Assembly (NCBI RefSeq): GCF_002014825.1
Contig: NZ_MUYU01000006.1
Location: forward strand, 248,001 to 312,000
DNA from: Moraxella pluranimalium
GTDB taxonomy: Bacteria > Pseudomonadota > Gammaproteobacteria > Pseudomonadales > Moraxellaceae
Direction: 5' to 3'
DNA length: 64,000 nt
Shown: in pieces, positions 8,363 to 16,324 of the stretch
How the letters are laid out: every line of letters begins with the position of its first letter
Position numbering within the stretch: the first letter of the stretch is position 1
The notes under the pieces: model-generated
The model's input: the letters and a program-made list of their open reading frames with translations, nothing else
What the model was told of the DNA's origin: nothing
Database searches by the model: none
Position numbers and translations under genes: made by a program

Positions 8363-11004
8363 GCACCTGCCACGACGAAGCTGATGAGTTTGTTCGGTAC
8401 GACGATTTCTTTTTTGATGTCGCCGGTGATGAACTTAGCAACGCCTTCTAGTGCTTTGGCTTCACGGATTAGCGTGTCATTGTCAGTGCCGACAGCGACT
8501 TCCATTTTACCACGCACTTTACCATTGACCTGTACGACCATCGTGATGGTGTCATTGACTAGGGCGGTTTCATCAAGCACAGGGAACGCAACCATGCGTG
8601 TATCAATGCCAAGCGCATCTAGCAAATATTCGCCAACGTGCGGCGCATACAGTGATAGCATGGTCAGTAGCGCAAGAATGGCTTCATGGCGGACTGCCAG
8701 CTCATTATCATTTGCTACTTCAAAGCTTGCAATCTCATTGCACAGCTCCATCAGGCTAGATACTGGTGTGTTCAGTGCCAAATGTTCGCCTAAGCTGACA
8801 TCGATTTTGGCGATGGTTTCGTGTGTCTTACGGCGTAGGTCTTTGGCAACTTTTGATAAATTGGCTTTATCGATATCGCCAATGGTTTTATTGCTGATGG
8901 CGTCAATATGCTCGCCAACGGTACGCCATACTTTTTTGACAAAGTTATGTGGGCCTTTGAGTGCTGAATCTGACCATTCGAGAGTCTGATCAGCAGGGGC
9001 GGTGAATAGCGTGTATAGACGCACCGTGTCCGCACCGTATTGCTCAATGATTTCTTGGGGATCGACACCGTTATTTTTTGATTTACTCATTTTTTCGATT
9101 TTGCCGATGATGACAGGTTTGCCATCAGCTTTGAGCGTCGCGCCACTGACTTCAGTACCATTCATCACAAGGTCGATCTCATGTGGGAAATAGTATGACT
9201 TTGAGCCATCGGCATTTTCACGATAATACGTGCCAGCCAGTACCATGCCTTGGGCAAGTAGATTGGCAAATGGCTCATCACCGCTCACTAAGCCTTCATC
9301 ACGCATCACCTTGTGGAAGAAGCGTGCGTATAGCAAATGTAGGACAGCGTGCTCAACACCACCAACATACTGATCCACAGGCAGCCATTTGTCAGCTGCA
9401 GCACGGTCAATCATTTGTGTGTCGTCATGTGGGCTGGCAAAACGCTGTGCATACCAGCTAGACTCAACAAAGGTATCAAAAGTATCTGTCTCACGCTCGG
9501 CAGGCTGACCGCATTTTGGGCAGGTGCAGTTGATGAACTCTGGTATATTCTTCAGTGGATTGCCACGACCATCAGGGATGACATCGGTCGGTAGCACCAC
9601 AGGCAAATCCGCTTCATCGACAGGCACAGTACCGCAGTAAGCACAGTTCACCATCGGAATCGGACAGCCCCAATAACGCTGACGGCTCACACCCCAGTCA
9701 CGCAGACGGTACTGGATGGTGGCTTTACCAAGATTTTTTGCGCCGACGATTTCTTCGACTTTGGCGATGGCATCAGCTGATGATAGGCCATCAAGCACGT
9801 CTGAATTAATGCAGTGGCCAGTTTCTTTGTCGCCGTACCATTCTTGCCACTCACGGCTGTCGTATTGACCTTGTTTGTCGCTCCAGTCGATGACTTGGGT
9901 GATTGGCAAGCCATATTTATTGGCAAATTCAAAATCACGCTCATCATGCGCAGGCACGCCCATCACTGCACCTGAGCCATAGCTCATTAGCACATAGTTG
10001 GCGACCCAGACAGGCACATTTTCGCCTGTGATTGGGTGGGTGGCAAATAGCCCTGTATCCATGCCGACTTTTTCGGCTTTGGCAAGGTCAGCTTCAGCCA
10101 CTGAGCCTTGTTTACATTCAGCGCAGAATTGTGCGATGGCTTCGTTTTGCTTAGCGGCGTATTGTGCCAATGGATGCTCGGCAGCCACAGCCAGATAGCT
10201 GACACCCATCACCGTATCAGGGCGGGTGGTGAATACACGCAGTACATCGCTTTGCTCACCGAGCGTATAAGTAAAATCAAGCTCCATACCACGACTTTTG
10301 CCAATCCAGTTGTGCTGCATTGATAGCACTTGTTTTGGCCAATGACCTTCTAGGGTTTTTAGGTCATCGAGTAGCTCATCGGCATAGTCGGTGATTTTGA
10401 AATAATACATCGGGATGTCACGCTTTTCGACAATCGCACCCGAACGCCAACCACGACCATCGACCACTTGCTCATTAGCAAGAACGGTATTGTCCACAGG
10501 GTCCCAGTTCACTGTGGCAAGTTTTTTATAAACCAGTCCTTTTTTGTAGAGTTGTAAAAATAGCCACTGCTCCCAGCGATAATATTCAGGCGTACAGGTA
10601 GCAAATTCACGAGACCAGTCAATCGACAGACCCAGTGCCTTAAGCTGTGTGCGCATATTGTCGATGTTTTGGAAAGTCCATTTGGCAGGGGCGACCGCAT
10701 TGGCAATGGCGGCATTTTCGGCAGGCAGACCGAACGCATCCCAGCCCATCGGCTGCATGACATCATAGCCTTTTTGGCGATAATAACGGCTGAGCACATC
10801 GGTGATGGCATAGTTACGCACATGACCCATATGCAGTTTACCGCTTGGATAAGGGAACATGGACAGCATATAGCGAGTTGGCTTGTCGCTTGGCTCATTG
10901 GTGGTGTGATAGCGTTTGTCGCTGTCCCATTGTTGTTGCAATGTACGCTCAATCGTCGAAAAATCGTAATTGTCCAAGTGGCTGTCTGATGAAATCTTAC
11001 TCAT
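8359..11004 (-). CDS. leuS: Leucyl-tRNA synthetase
   Basis: An 881-residue class I aminoacyl-tRNA synthetase that charges tRNA-Leu. The HIGH motif is HMGH at residues 58-61 (in FPYPSGKLHMGHVRNY) and the KMSKS motif is at 638-642. The editing (CP1) domain lies between them, with the conserved TTRPDT stretch, and a CAYC / CPKC pair suggests a zinc finger in the insert. The length is normal for bacterial LeuS. It is the first gene of leuS-lptE-holA and runs divergently from the ArsC-like gene at 11116. A minus-strand TATAAT at 11046-11051 could drive it, but no good -35 is visible. Confidence 0.97.
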   Translation of the reverse strand: MSKISSDSHLDNYDFSTIERTLQQQWDSDKRYHTTNEPSDKPTRYMLSMFPYPSGKLHMGHVRNYAITDVLSRYYRQKGYDVMQPMGWDAFGLPAENAAIANAVAPAKWTFQNIDNMRTQLKALGLSIDWSREFATCTPEYYRWEQWLFLQLYKKGLVYKKLATVNWDPVDNTVLANEQVVDGRGWRSGAIVEKRDIPMYYFKITDYADELLDDLKTLEGHWPKQVLSMQHNWIGKSRGMELDFTYTLGEQSDVLRVFTTRPDTVMGVSYLAVAAEHPLAQYAAKQNEAIAQFCAECKQGSVAEADLAKAEKVGMDTGLFATHPITGENVPVWVANYVLMSYGSGAVMGVPAHDERDFEFANKYGLPITQVIDWSDKQGQYDSREWQEWYGDKETGHCINSDVLDGLSSADAIAKVEEIVGAKNLGKATIQYRLRDWGVSRQRYWGCPIPMVNCAYCGTVPVDEADLPVVLPTDVIPDGRGNPLKNIPEFINCTCPKCGQPAERETDTFDTFVESSWYAQRFASPHDDTQMIDRAAADKWLPVDQYVGGVEHAVLHLLYARFFHKVMRDEGLVSGDEPFANLLAQGMVLAGTYYRENADGSKSYYFPHEIDLVMNGTEVSGATLKADGKPVIIGKIEKMSKSKNNGVDPQEIIEQYGADTVRLYTLFTAPADQTLEWSDSALKGPHNFVKKVWRTVGEHIDAISNKTIGDIDKANLSKVAKDLRRKTHETIAKIDVSLGEHLALNTPVSSLMELCNEIASFEVANDNELAVRHEAILALLTMLSLYAPHVGEYLLDALGIDTRMVAFPVLDETALVNDTITMVVQVNGKVRGKMEVAVGTDNDTLIREAKALEGVAKFITGDIKKEIVVPNKLISFVVAGA

Positions 11005-11070
11005 ATCAAATCCAATGCGGTAAAAAAAGAAAATATAAACAGGTTATTATACCTAAAATCCGTGCCAATT

Positions 11071-11079
11071 TGCTATAAT
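11071..11079 (+). promoter_or_regulatory. Extended -10 promoter of the ArsC-like gene
   Basis: TGCTATAAT is a perfect extended -10 (TGnTATAAT), 37 bases before the ATG; no good -35 is present, as is common for extended -10 promoters. Confidence 0.6.
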
Positions 11080-11115
11080 TTGGCAAACTTTAACCAAAAA
11101 ACTTTGGGGGATATG

Positions 11116-11490
11116 ATGACAATCACTGTCTATGGCATCAAAAATTGCAATACCATGAAAAAAGCCTTTGATAAGCTGACCGAACTTGGCGTGAGTTATG
11201 ACTTTTTTGATTATAAAAAACAAGTACTTAGCCCAGATGACTTTAGCAATTTTGTCAGTCTGTTTGGCGAAAAAGTGATTAATAAACAAGGCACAACCTA
11301 TCGCAAGCTTGATGATGATACCAAAGCGGTGCTTGCTGGTGTGGTGGACGGCGGTCAGCAGGCGGTGTATGAGATTGTCAAAAATAACCAAAGTATGCTA
11401 AAGCGCCCCATCGTCATTGGCGACTATCAGGGCAAGCCGGTGGCGGTGATTGGCTTTGATGAGGGCGAGTATCAAGCGGTGTTTGCTTGA
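11116..11490 (+). CDS. ArsC/Spx-family thioredoxin-fold protein (YffB-like)
   Basis: A 124-residue protein of the ArsC/Spx family with thioredoxin fold. The N-terminal VYGIKNCNTMKKAFDKL matches the YffB-type active-site loop, with one cysteine (NCNTM) and no CXXC. The C-terminal part KRPIVI is the conserved substrate-loop region, where ArsC proteins place an arginine. YffB-type proteins are thought to be glutathione-dependent thiol reductases; arsenate reductase activity is not implied. Two ATGs (11113, 11116) follow a GGGGG site; the second has better spacing. It is transcribed alone, divergently from leuS, and ends at the hairpin at 11516. Confidence 0.85.
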   Translation: MTITVYGIKNCNTMKKAFDKLTELGVSYDFFDYKKQVLSPDDFSNFVSLFGEKVINKQGTTYRKLDDDTKAVLAGVVDGGQQAVYEIVKNNQSMLKRPIVIGDYQGKPVAVIGFDEGEYQAVFA

Positions 11491-11515
11491 TTTATCTTTT
11501 AAAAACTTCAAATAC

Positions 11516-11553
11516 AAAAAAAGATGGACTTAATCAGCTAAGCCCATCTTTTT
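11516..11553. terminator. Bidirectional terminator, copy 1 of a duplicated element
   Basis: AAGATGGACTTA and TAAGCCCATCTT flank ATCAGC, with A5-A7 before and T5 after, so it can stop transcription from both sides. The same element with one base change recurs at 12985-13024. Confidence 0.85.
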
Positions 11554-11592
11554 AATTGGTTTTATATTGCTAAATTTATGGTAATTATATGC

Positions 11593-12031
11593 TTAATAAC
11601 AATCTGCATTAATCATCTTTTTGACCGAACTACCATGATAATACACATCGTCAATCTTGTATGAATTACCAGATTTGGCGAGTACAAATGTGGCTGAATA
11701 GCTACCACCAATAGTAGCAACAACATTGCCATTGCCATTGCCATTCACACGATAACTGACCGCAAGACGAAAATTTGGGTCTTGATTGCCATATAAGGGA
11801 TCTTCCCCTATACCGCAAAAATTATCATTCGCCCAATTACGATCTTGGCGATTTAATTGTGCGATTAAGCTTGGTGTGCCAAATCTTCTAAGTGTACCAG
11901 TTCCATCTTGATTTGCTTTTGAGCTGGCATATACTTTTTTTGACAAAAGCGATTTTTTGACTGTTATTTGCCCAAGCGGTATTCGATGCCATCATCGCTA
12001 CAATTGGCAGAGCTAGTATTAATTTTTTCAT
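11593..12031 (-). pseudogene. Secreted small protein, frameshifted in a 7-A run
   Basis: Translation from the ATG at 12029-12031 (AGGA site upstream) gives a signal peptide MKKLILALPIVAMMASNTAWA and then NNSQKIAFVKK, after which the frame closes at a TAG at 11888-11890. The -1 frame continues as VYASSKANQDGTGTLRRFG through to the natural-looking end KKMINADCY and TAA at 11593. The switch falls exactly in a run of seven A on the coding strand (11935-11941); six would restore a 145-residue exported protein with two cysteines. This could be a true pseudogene, a phase-variable gene or a sequencing error in the homopolymer. The family is unknown to me. It is 32 bases downstream of another secreted-protein gene and probably shares its transcript. 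Confidence 0.75.
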
Positions 12032-12063
12032 ACAGTAAGTCCTATCGTGAGTTAACCTATTGT

Positions 12064-12444
12064 TTAGTAGTAGCGACTGACGCAGGGTCCGTAATTACCA
12101 TTGATTGAGTCGCAGTCATATTCTTGTTGCTTGTTGCGATTTAGCAGTTTGGCTTGTTTTTTGGTGAGCTGAATGTAGTACTGCTGTCCACCTTCTTTGA
12201 AACCAATCATGGATTTGAACGCCCCTGAATATAGAGTGACAGGGCGGTCACAGTGCGATGAATAGCAAACCGTCTTGGTTAATTTGGTTTGTCCGTTTTT
12301 CTTGATGCTTAATGTGTAGCCTTCATGATGAGCAGGCACACCGCCAAAATCAAAGCTCTTTGTGCCTACAAAAGGTAGGTTGTTGTTAGCAAATGCTTGT
12401 GTAGATAACAAGCCAAGCACCAAGAATAGTGAAGATTTTTTCAT
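12064..12444 (-). CDS. Secreted small cysteine-containing protein of unknown function
   Basis: A 126-residue precursor with a clear signal peptide (MKKSSLFLVLGLLSTQAFA, cleavage before NNN). I chose the ATG at 12444 because it begins the signal peptide and has an AAGGAAAC site; a longer frame to 12495 is open but adds no sense. The mature protein has four cysteines (VCYSSHC, YDCDS, GPCVS), which suggests two disulphides in the periplasm or outside. I do not recognise the family. It is followed by the frameshifted secreted gene and faces a divergent XRE-like regulator, so the three may form one regulated unit. Confidence 0.75.
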   Translation of the reverse strand: MKKSSLFLVLGLLSTQAFANNNLPFVGTKSFDFGGVPAHHEGYTLSIKKNGQTKLTKTVCYSSHCDRPVTLYSGAFKSMIGFKEGGQQYYIQLTKKQAKLLNRNKQQEYDCDSINGNYGPCVSRYY

Positions 12445-12557
12445 AACAGTTTCCTTGTAAACAACTAATGTTATTAATATTTGAGAATTAGGCATTGGTA
12501 TCTTTAGGAATTATATTATTAATTGAAAAATTTATCAATAAAAATTTGAACTCATTT

Positions 12558-12573
12558 GTGCTAATTTTAGTAC
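12558..12573. promoter_or_regulatory. Operator-like palindrome abutting the regulator start codon
   Basis: GTGCTAATTTTAGTAC is a 16-base palindrome with one mismatched pair, ending at the base before the ATG at 12574. It lies in the divergent spacer of the cassette, where an autoregulatory site would be expected. Confidence 0.4.
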
Positions 12574-12948
12574 ATGATAAGTACTTCTCAAAATCAACGA
12601 CAAGCCTTTAGCAGGAGACTGCAAGATTGTTTAGTCCAACGATCTTTACCAATTAGTCCCACAGCACTTGCCAAGGGTTTTAATGCGCAATTTAATGGCA
12701 AGCCAATCACTGTGCAGACAGCTAGTAATTGGTTGTATGCTGTTTCGTTTCCCAGTCAAGATAAATTACAAGTATTGGCGGATTGGCTAAGTGTGGATAT
12801 ACACTGGTTGAGATTTGGTGATGATAGTCAAACTGCGGCAATTAAGCATTTAACCCAAGAGCAGCTTGATTTGTTGCAAAATTTTGCATTGCTTTCACCC
12901 AAGAATCAAAAGCTTGTTAGTGATTTGATTGTTGCTTTGAATCAATAA
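12574..12948 (+). CDS. XRE/phage-repressor-like helix-turn-helix regulator
   Basis: A 124-residue protein with an N-terminal helix-turn-helix domain of the XRE or phage-repressor type: SPTALAKGFNAQF, then ITVQTASNWLYAVSFPSQDKLQVLADWLSV, matching the pattern in which a recognition helix is followed by 'P..dkL..la..l.v'. The C-terminal half (LTQEQLDLLQNFALLSPKNQKLVSDLIVAL) is helical and may dimerise. No ribosome binding site is visible before the ATG. It is divergent from two secreted-protein genes and is likely their regulator; this is inferred from position only. Confidence 0.75.
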   Translation: MISTSQNQRQAFSRRLQDCLVQRSLPISPTALAKGFNAQFNGKPITVQTASNWLYAVSFPSQDKLQVLADWLSVDIHWLRFGDDSQTAAIKHLTQEQLDLLQNFALLSPKNQKLVSDLIVALNQ

Positions 12949-12984
12949 CGTGAATTTGACATATTGGATTGTGGGTTTGTAAAC

Positions 12985-13024
12985 AAAAAAAGATGGGCTT
13001 AATCAGCTAAGCCCATCTTTTTTT
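12985..13024. terminator. Bidirectional terminator, copy 2 of a duplicated element
   Basis: AAGATGGGCTTA-ATCAGC-TAAGCCCATCTT with A6 before and T7 after. It differs by one base in the stem from the element at 11516-11553 and serves the regulator on one side and the 13064 gene on the other. Confidence 0.85.
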
Positions 13025-13063
13025 AATGATTTTTTTTAATGAATTTGTTTAATAAACAACCGC

Positions 13064-14035
13064 TTATTTCACCTGCGACTGATTTTCGGCATAGATGGCG
13101 GCTTGTAGCCAAATATTGGCTTGGATATAGTCATGCACAGCGATGGCATTAGTGGTGGCAGTCGTTGGCGTGGCGATACGCACCACAAATGGGTCGGCAT
13201 CAGGTTCACGCAAAATCACCACATCAAACAAGGTAATGTCTTTGCCAAAAAAGTCGGTCTGCGATTTGCCAAGCACTTGACCCTGACACCAAGCTTCGTC
13301 TTCTTGACCAAATACTTCACCAAATAGATAAGCACACATATGCCCAAGATTAATCTCAACAGGGGCAAGTGGTTCGTTGTCTTTTTGGTCGGCAGGTTGC
13401 CAATTGCGGATTTGTTCATCGATGTCATCAGGCACTTGACCGCCGTTACTGGCAATAATGTCATTGAACGCACGATGATGGCGGATGGCTTCTTGGTCTT
13501 CGATTAGGATGGTTTCGTCTTGGCGGCTTGGCTCGATGTTGTACGCCCATGCGCTAAAATTGACATAGTATTTTTTTGGTGTGCGATAATCGGTGCGATT
13601 GACCGCATACAGCTGGTCAAAGGCATAGATGGTCGCACCATCAGGCGTGCTTAGGCACAAAATCGCATCCGATGTCGCATCACAGCGGATAATCCGCTCA
13701 ATGGTACAGGTCAGACCATAGGGGCTATGCACCGCAGGAAAGGCATTGATAAAGGCTTGTGGCTTGCCATCTGCCATCGATAGGATTTGCTTAATATGGC
13801 AAATGTCATTCATGCCAAGTAGTAGCTTGGCGTTGGCGGCGCTGTTTTGACCGATACCCGTTGGCAAAGTTGCCTTATCCAGCATGGCTTGTAGCCAATT
13901 GGGGACATCTTCGGCAATATTATCGGTCAAAATCGCCCAATGGTCGCCATGACTGGCATTCTCATCACAAGGCAAATCAATCTTAATCGGTGCGGTTTCG
14001 TGGGTGTATTGATAGCGAAAAGTTTGGGTGGTCAT
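13064..14035 (-). CDS. Conserved-looking hypothetical protein, 323 residues
   Basis: I do not recognise this protein. It has no signal peptide or membrane segment and appears soluble and acidic. Features that can be seen are a hydrophobic strand near DHWAILTDNIAEDVPNWL, a middle strand region AILCLSTPDGATIYAFDQLY, and a C-terminal part with VVILREPDADPFVVRIATP. It is a single gene between the duplicated terminator and a 264-base spacer to the Lol permease, transcribed divergently from the latter. The coding quality (even codon use, long open frame, clean stop before a terminator) supports a real gene. No function is proposed. Confidence 0.7.
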   Translation of the reverse strand: MTTQTFRYQYTHETAPIKIDLPCDENASHGDHWAILTDNIAEDVPNWLQAMLDKATLPTGIGQNSAANAKLLLGMNDICHIKQILSMADGKPQAFINAFPAVHSPYGLTCTIERIIRCDATSDAILCLSTPDGATIYAFDQLYAVNRTDYRTPKKYYVNFSAWAYNIEPSRQDETILIEDQEAIRHHRAFNDIIASNGGQVPDDIDEQIRNWQPADQKDNEPLAPVEINLGHMCAYLFGEVFGQEDEAWCQGQVLGKSQTDFFGKDITLFDVVILREPDADPFVVRIATPTTATTNAIAVHDYIQANIWLQAAIYAENQSQVK

Positions 14036-14117
14036 GATTTATACTCATTAAAAATTGCTTTTTATATAGGGATAAGCCACAAAAATATCAAGCGATACGC
14101 ATAAAATTCATCACAAG

Positions 14118-14143
14118 TTATCAGGATAAATTATCAGGATAAA
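14118..14143. repeat. Tandem 13-bp duplication in the 14.04-14.30 kb spacer
   Basis: TTATCAGGATAAA occurs twice head to tail. Each copy contains the near-palindrome TTATC-AG-GATAA. The rest of this 264-base spacer is AT rich, and no gene was seen in it. Confidence 0.7.
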
Positions 14144-14299
14144 TCGCTCAAGTAATCACTGTTTGTATCACCAACTTAATTGCTGCGAGTTATCTAAACG
14201 GTAAAATTTGGCAAAAATTGATGGCATAGCAATAGTTTGATGGTGATTTTGGTCAAAAAATGCTAAACTGTTAAGATTATTGTACTATGGAAAAAATCT

Positions 14300-15544
14300 A
14301 TGTTTCGTCCTTTGGCGTTATTTATCGGGCTTAGGTACACCAAAGCCAAGCGCAAAAACGGCTTTATTTCCTTTATTTCGCTCATCTCTATGATTGGCCT
14401 GACGCTCGGTGTGGCGGTGCTCATCACCGTGCTGTCGGTGATGAATGGCTTTGACCGTGAGCTCAAATCACGCATTTTAGGCATGGTGCCACAAGCGACT
14501 GTCATGTCATCAGATATCATGACCGATTGGCAGCCTTTGGCAGAAAAAATTCAGGCTGAAAATAAAGAAGTGCAAGCGGTTGCGCCATTTATTCAGCTAC
14601 AAGGGATGCTGACTGCCGAAGGGCAGGTGGCGGGCATTATGGTGACAGGGATTGAGCCTGACTACGAAAAGCAAGTGTCTATCATTGGTAATCACATGAT
14701 TGCAGGTGGGCTTGAGTCACTCAAAGCAGGTGAATTTGGTATCGTCTTGGGCGAGACGATGGTGCAGTCATTAGGCTTACAGCTTGGCGACCAAGTGACT
14801 TTGGTCCTGCCTGAAGCGACACCATCAGCAGCAGGCGTGATTCCCCGCTTTAAGCGATTTACCTTAGTGGGTGTGTTTCGCATCAGCAGTGAGATTGATG
14901 GTGCGATGGGCTTTATTCAGATGCGTGATGCAGGCGTGATGCTCAGACTACCCGAAGGGGCACAAGGGCTACGCATGAAGCTTGACGATATTTTTAAGGC
15001 GCAACAAGTCTCATACAACGCCGCCAATATCGACCCGATGCGCCTACATCCGAGCAACTGGACACAGACACATGGCAATCTATTTAGCGCCATTCAGATG
15101 GAAAAAGCGATGATTGGTCTGCTACTGTTTCTCATCGTCGTGGTTGCAGCGTTTAATATCGTCTCAAGCCTTGTTATGCTAGTCACTGACAAAAAATCTG
15201 ATATCGCCATCCTAAAGACTTTTGGTGCATCACCCAAGCTCATCATGCAAGTATTTATGGTGCAAGGGATGATTATTGGTGTCATTGGTACGGTGGTTGG
15301 TACGGTGCTTGGGGTGACTTTGGCTTTGACGGTGAATGATATTTTGGTGTTTATCAGCCAAGTATTTGGCATTAGCCTATTTGATGGTAGCGTGTATTTT
15401 GTGGATTATCTGCCATCACAAGTCAAGGCGTCTGATGTGGCACTGATTACTGTGGCGTCATTCTTGCTAAGCTTTTTGATGACGATTTATCCAGCACTGC
15501 GAGCATCTCGTATTGAGCCTGCTCAGACTTTGCGATATGAATAA
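14300..15544 (+). CDS. Lipoprotein-releasing ABC permease (LolC/LolE/LolF family)
   Basis: A 414-residue inner-membrane permease that, with LolD, extracts outer-membrane lipoproteins and hands them to LolA. The family signature is clear at the N-terminus (FISLISMIGLTLGVAVLI, first helix). It is followed by a large periplasmic domain of about 210 residues and three C-terminal helices, with VTDKKSDIAILKTFGAS between helices two and three. Only one permease gene is next to lolD, where E. coli has separate lolC and lolE. It may therefore act as a LolF-type homodimer, unless a second permease lies elsewhere. It precedes lolD by a few bases. Confidence 0.9.
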   Translation: MFRPLALFIGLRYTKAKRKNGFISFISLISMIGLTLGVAVLITVLSVMNGFDRELKSRILGMVPQATVMSSDIMTDWQPLAEKIQAENKEVQAVAPFIQLQGMLTAEGQVAGIMVTGIEPDYEKQVSIIGNHMIAGGLESLKAGEFGIVLGETMVQSLGLQLGDQVTLVLPEATPSAAGVIPRFKRFTLVGVFRISSEIDGAMGFIQMRDAGVMLRLPEGAQGLRMKLDDIFKAQQVSYNAANIDPMRLHPSNWTQTHGNLFSAIQMEKAMIGLLLFLIVVVAAFNIVSSLVMLVTDKKSDIAILKTFGASPKLIMQVFMVQGMIIGVIGTVVGTVLGVTLALTVNDILVFISQVFGISLFDGSVYFVDYLPSQVKASDVALITVASFLLSFLMTIYPALRASRIEPAQTLRYE

Positions 15545-15553
15545 GGATATATG

Positions 15554-16234
15554 ATGAGTGTGATTTTAGAAGCCAAAAACATCAGCAAAGTCTATGACGA
15601 AGGCAAAATCAAAACTACCGTGCTATCGGGACTGGATTTGACCGTCCAAGCAGGCGAGCGTATCGCCATCGTCGGTAGCAGTGGTTCGGGCAAATCCACG
15701 CTACTGCATCTGCTTGGCGGGCTGGATACACCGACCACAGGCGAAGTATGGCTAAAAGGGGTTTGCCTAAATCAGCTGAATGAGACTCGCCGTGGTGAGC
15801 TACGCAATCAGCATCTGGGCTTTGTGTATCAGTTTCACCATCTATTGGCTGAATTTAGCGCCACCGAAAATGTCGCCATGCCACTACTGATGCGTGCTGA
15901 TGTCAGTATCAAAGAAGCCGAACGCCGTGCCAATGCGCTACTTGAGCGTGTGGGGCTGGGTCATCGCCTACATCATCGCCCAAGCGAGCTGTCAGGCGGT
16001 GAGCGTCAGCGTGTGGCAATCGCCCGAGCTTTGGTGACTGAGCCTGCGCTGGTCTTGGCAGATGAGCCGACGGGTAATTTGGATGATGAAAATGCCACAG
16101 CGGTATTTGAGCTATTGACCGAATTGCAGTCATCCATCGGTATGGCACTACTGATGGTGACGCATGACAGACAGCTGGCTGCTCGTGCCGATAAGATTCT
16201 TGAAATGAAAAGTGGTCAATGGGCATCATGCTAA
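15554..16234 (+). CDS. lolD: Lipoprotein-releasing system ATP-binding protein LolD
   Basis: A 226-residue ABC ATPase that powers lipoprotein release with the upstream permease. It shows Walker [10 protein letters not shown] (about 41-49), the LolD-type segment [23 protein letters not shown], signature [15 protein letters not shown] and Walker [14 protein letters not shown]. Two ATGs (15551, 15554) follow the AAGGA site at 15543-15547; the second has better spacing. It lies six to nine bases after the permease stop and ends before a bidirectional terminator shared with ppc. Confidence 0.95.
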   Translation: MSVILEAKNISKVYDEGKIKTTVLSGLDLTVQAGERIAIVGSSGSGKSTLLHLLGGLDTPTTGEVWLKGVCLNQLNETRRGELRNQHLGFVYQFHHLLAEFSATENVAMPLLMRADVSIKEAERRANALLERVGLGHRLHHRPSELSGGERQRVAIARALVTEPALVLADEPTGNLDDENATAVFELLTELQSSIGMALLMVTHDRQLAARADKILEMKSGQWASC

Positions 16235-16268
16235 GCTAAATGACTGATAATCAAAGCAGTAAGATAAC

Positions 16269-16298
16269 AAAAGGCAGAAATTGAGTTTCTGCCTTTTG
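16269..16298. terminator. Bidirectional terminator between lolD and ppc
   Basis: AAAAGGCAGAAA pairs with TTTCTGCCTTTT around a five-base loop. Both flanks have A or T runs, and the convergent genes lolD and ppc end on either side. Confidence 0.85.
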
Positions 16299-16324
16299 TG
16301 TTTATTAATAAGTCAATGGACTGA

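Noticed and set aside
9183..11078. Several plus-strand frames of 60-200 codons opposite leuS
   Set aside because: All lie within the well-supported leuS gene and have no start signals or family resemblance.
11046..11085. TGCCAA...TTGGCA inverted repeat around the leuS/ArsC-like promoters
   Set aside because: Arms are only six bases and the bases are shared with the promoter; chance is a sufficient explanation.
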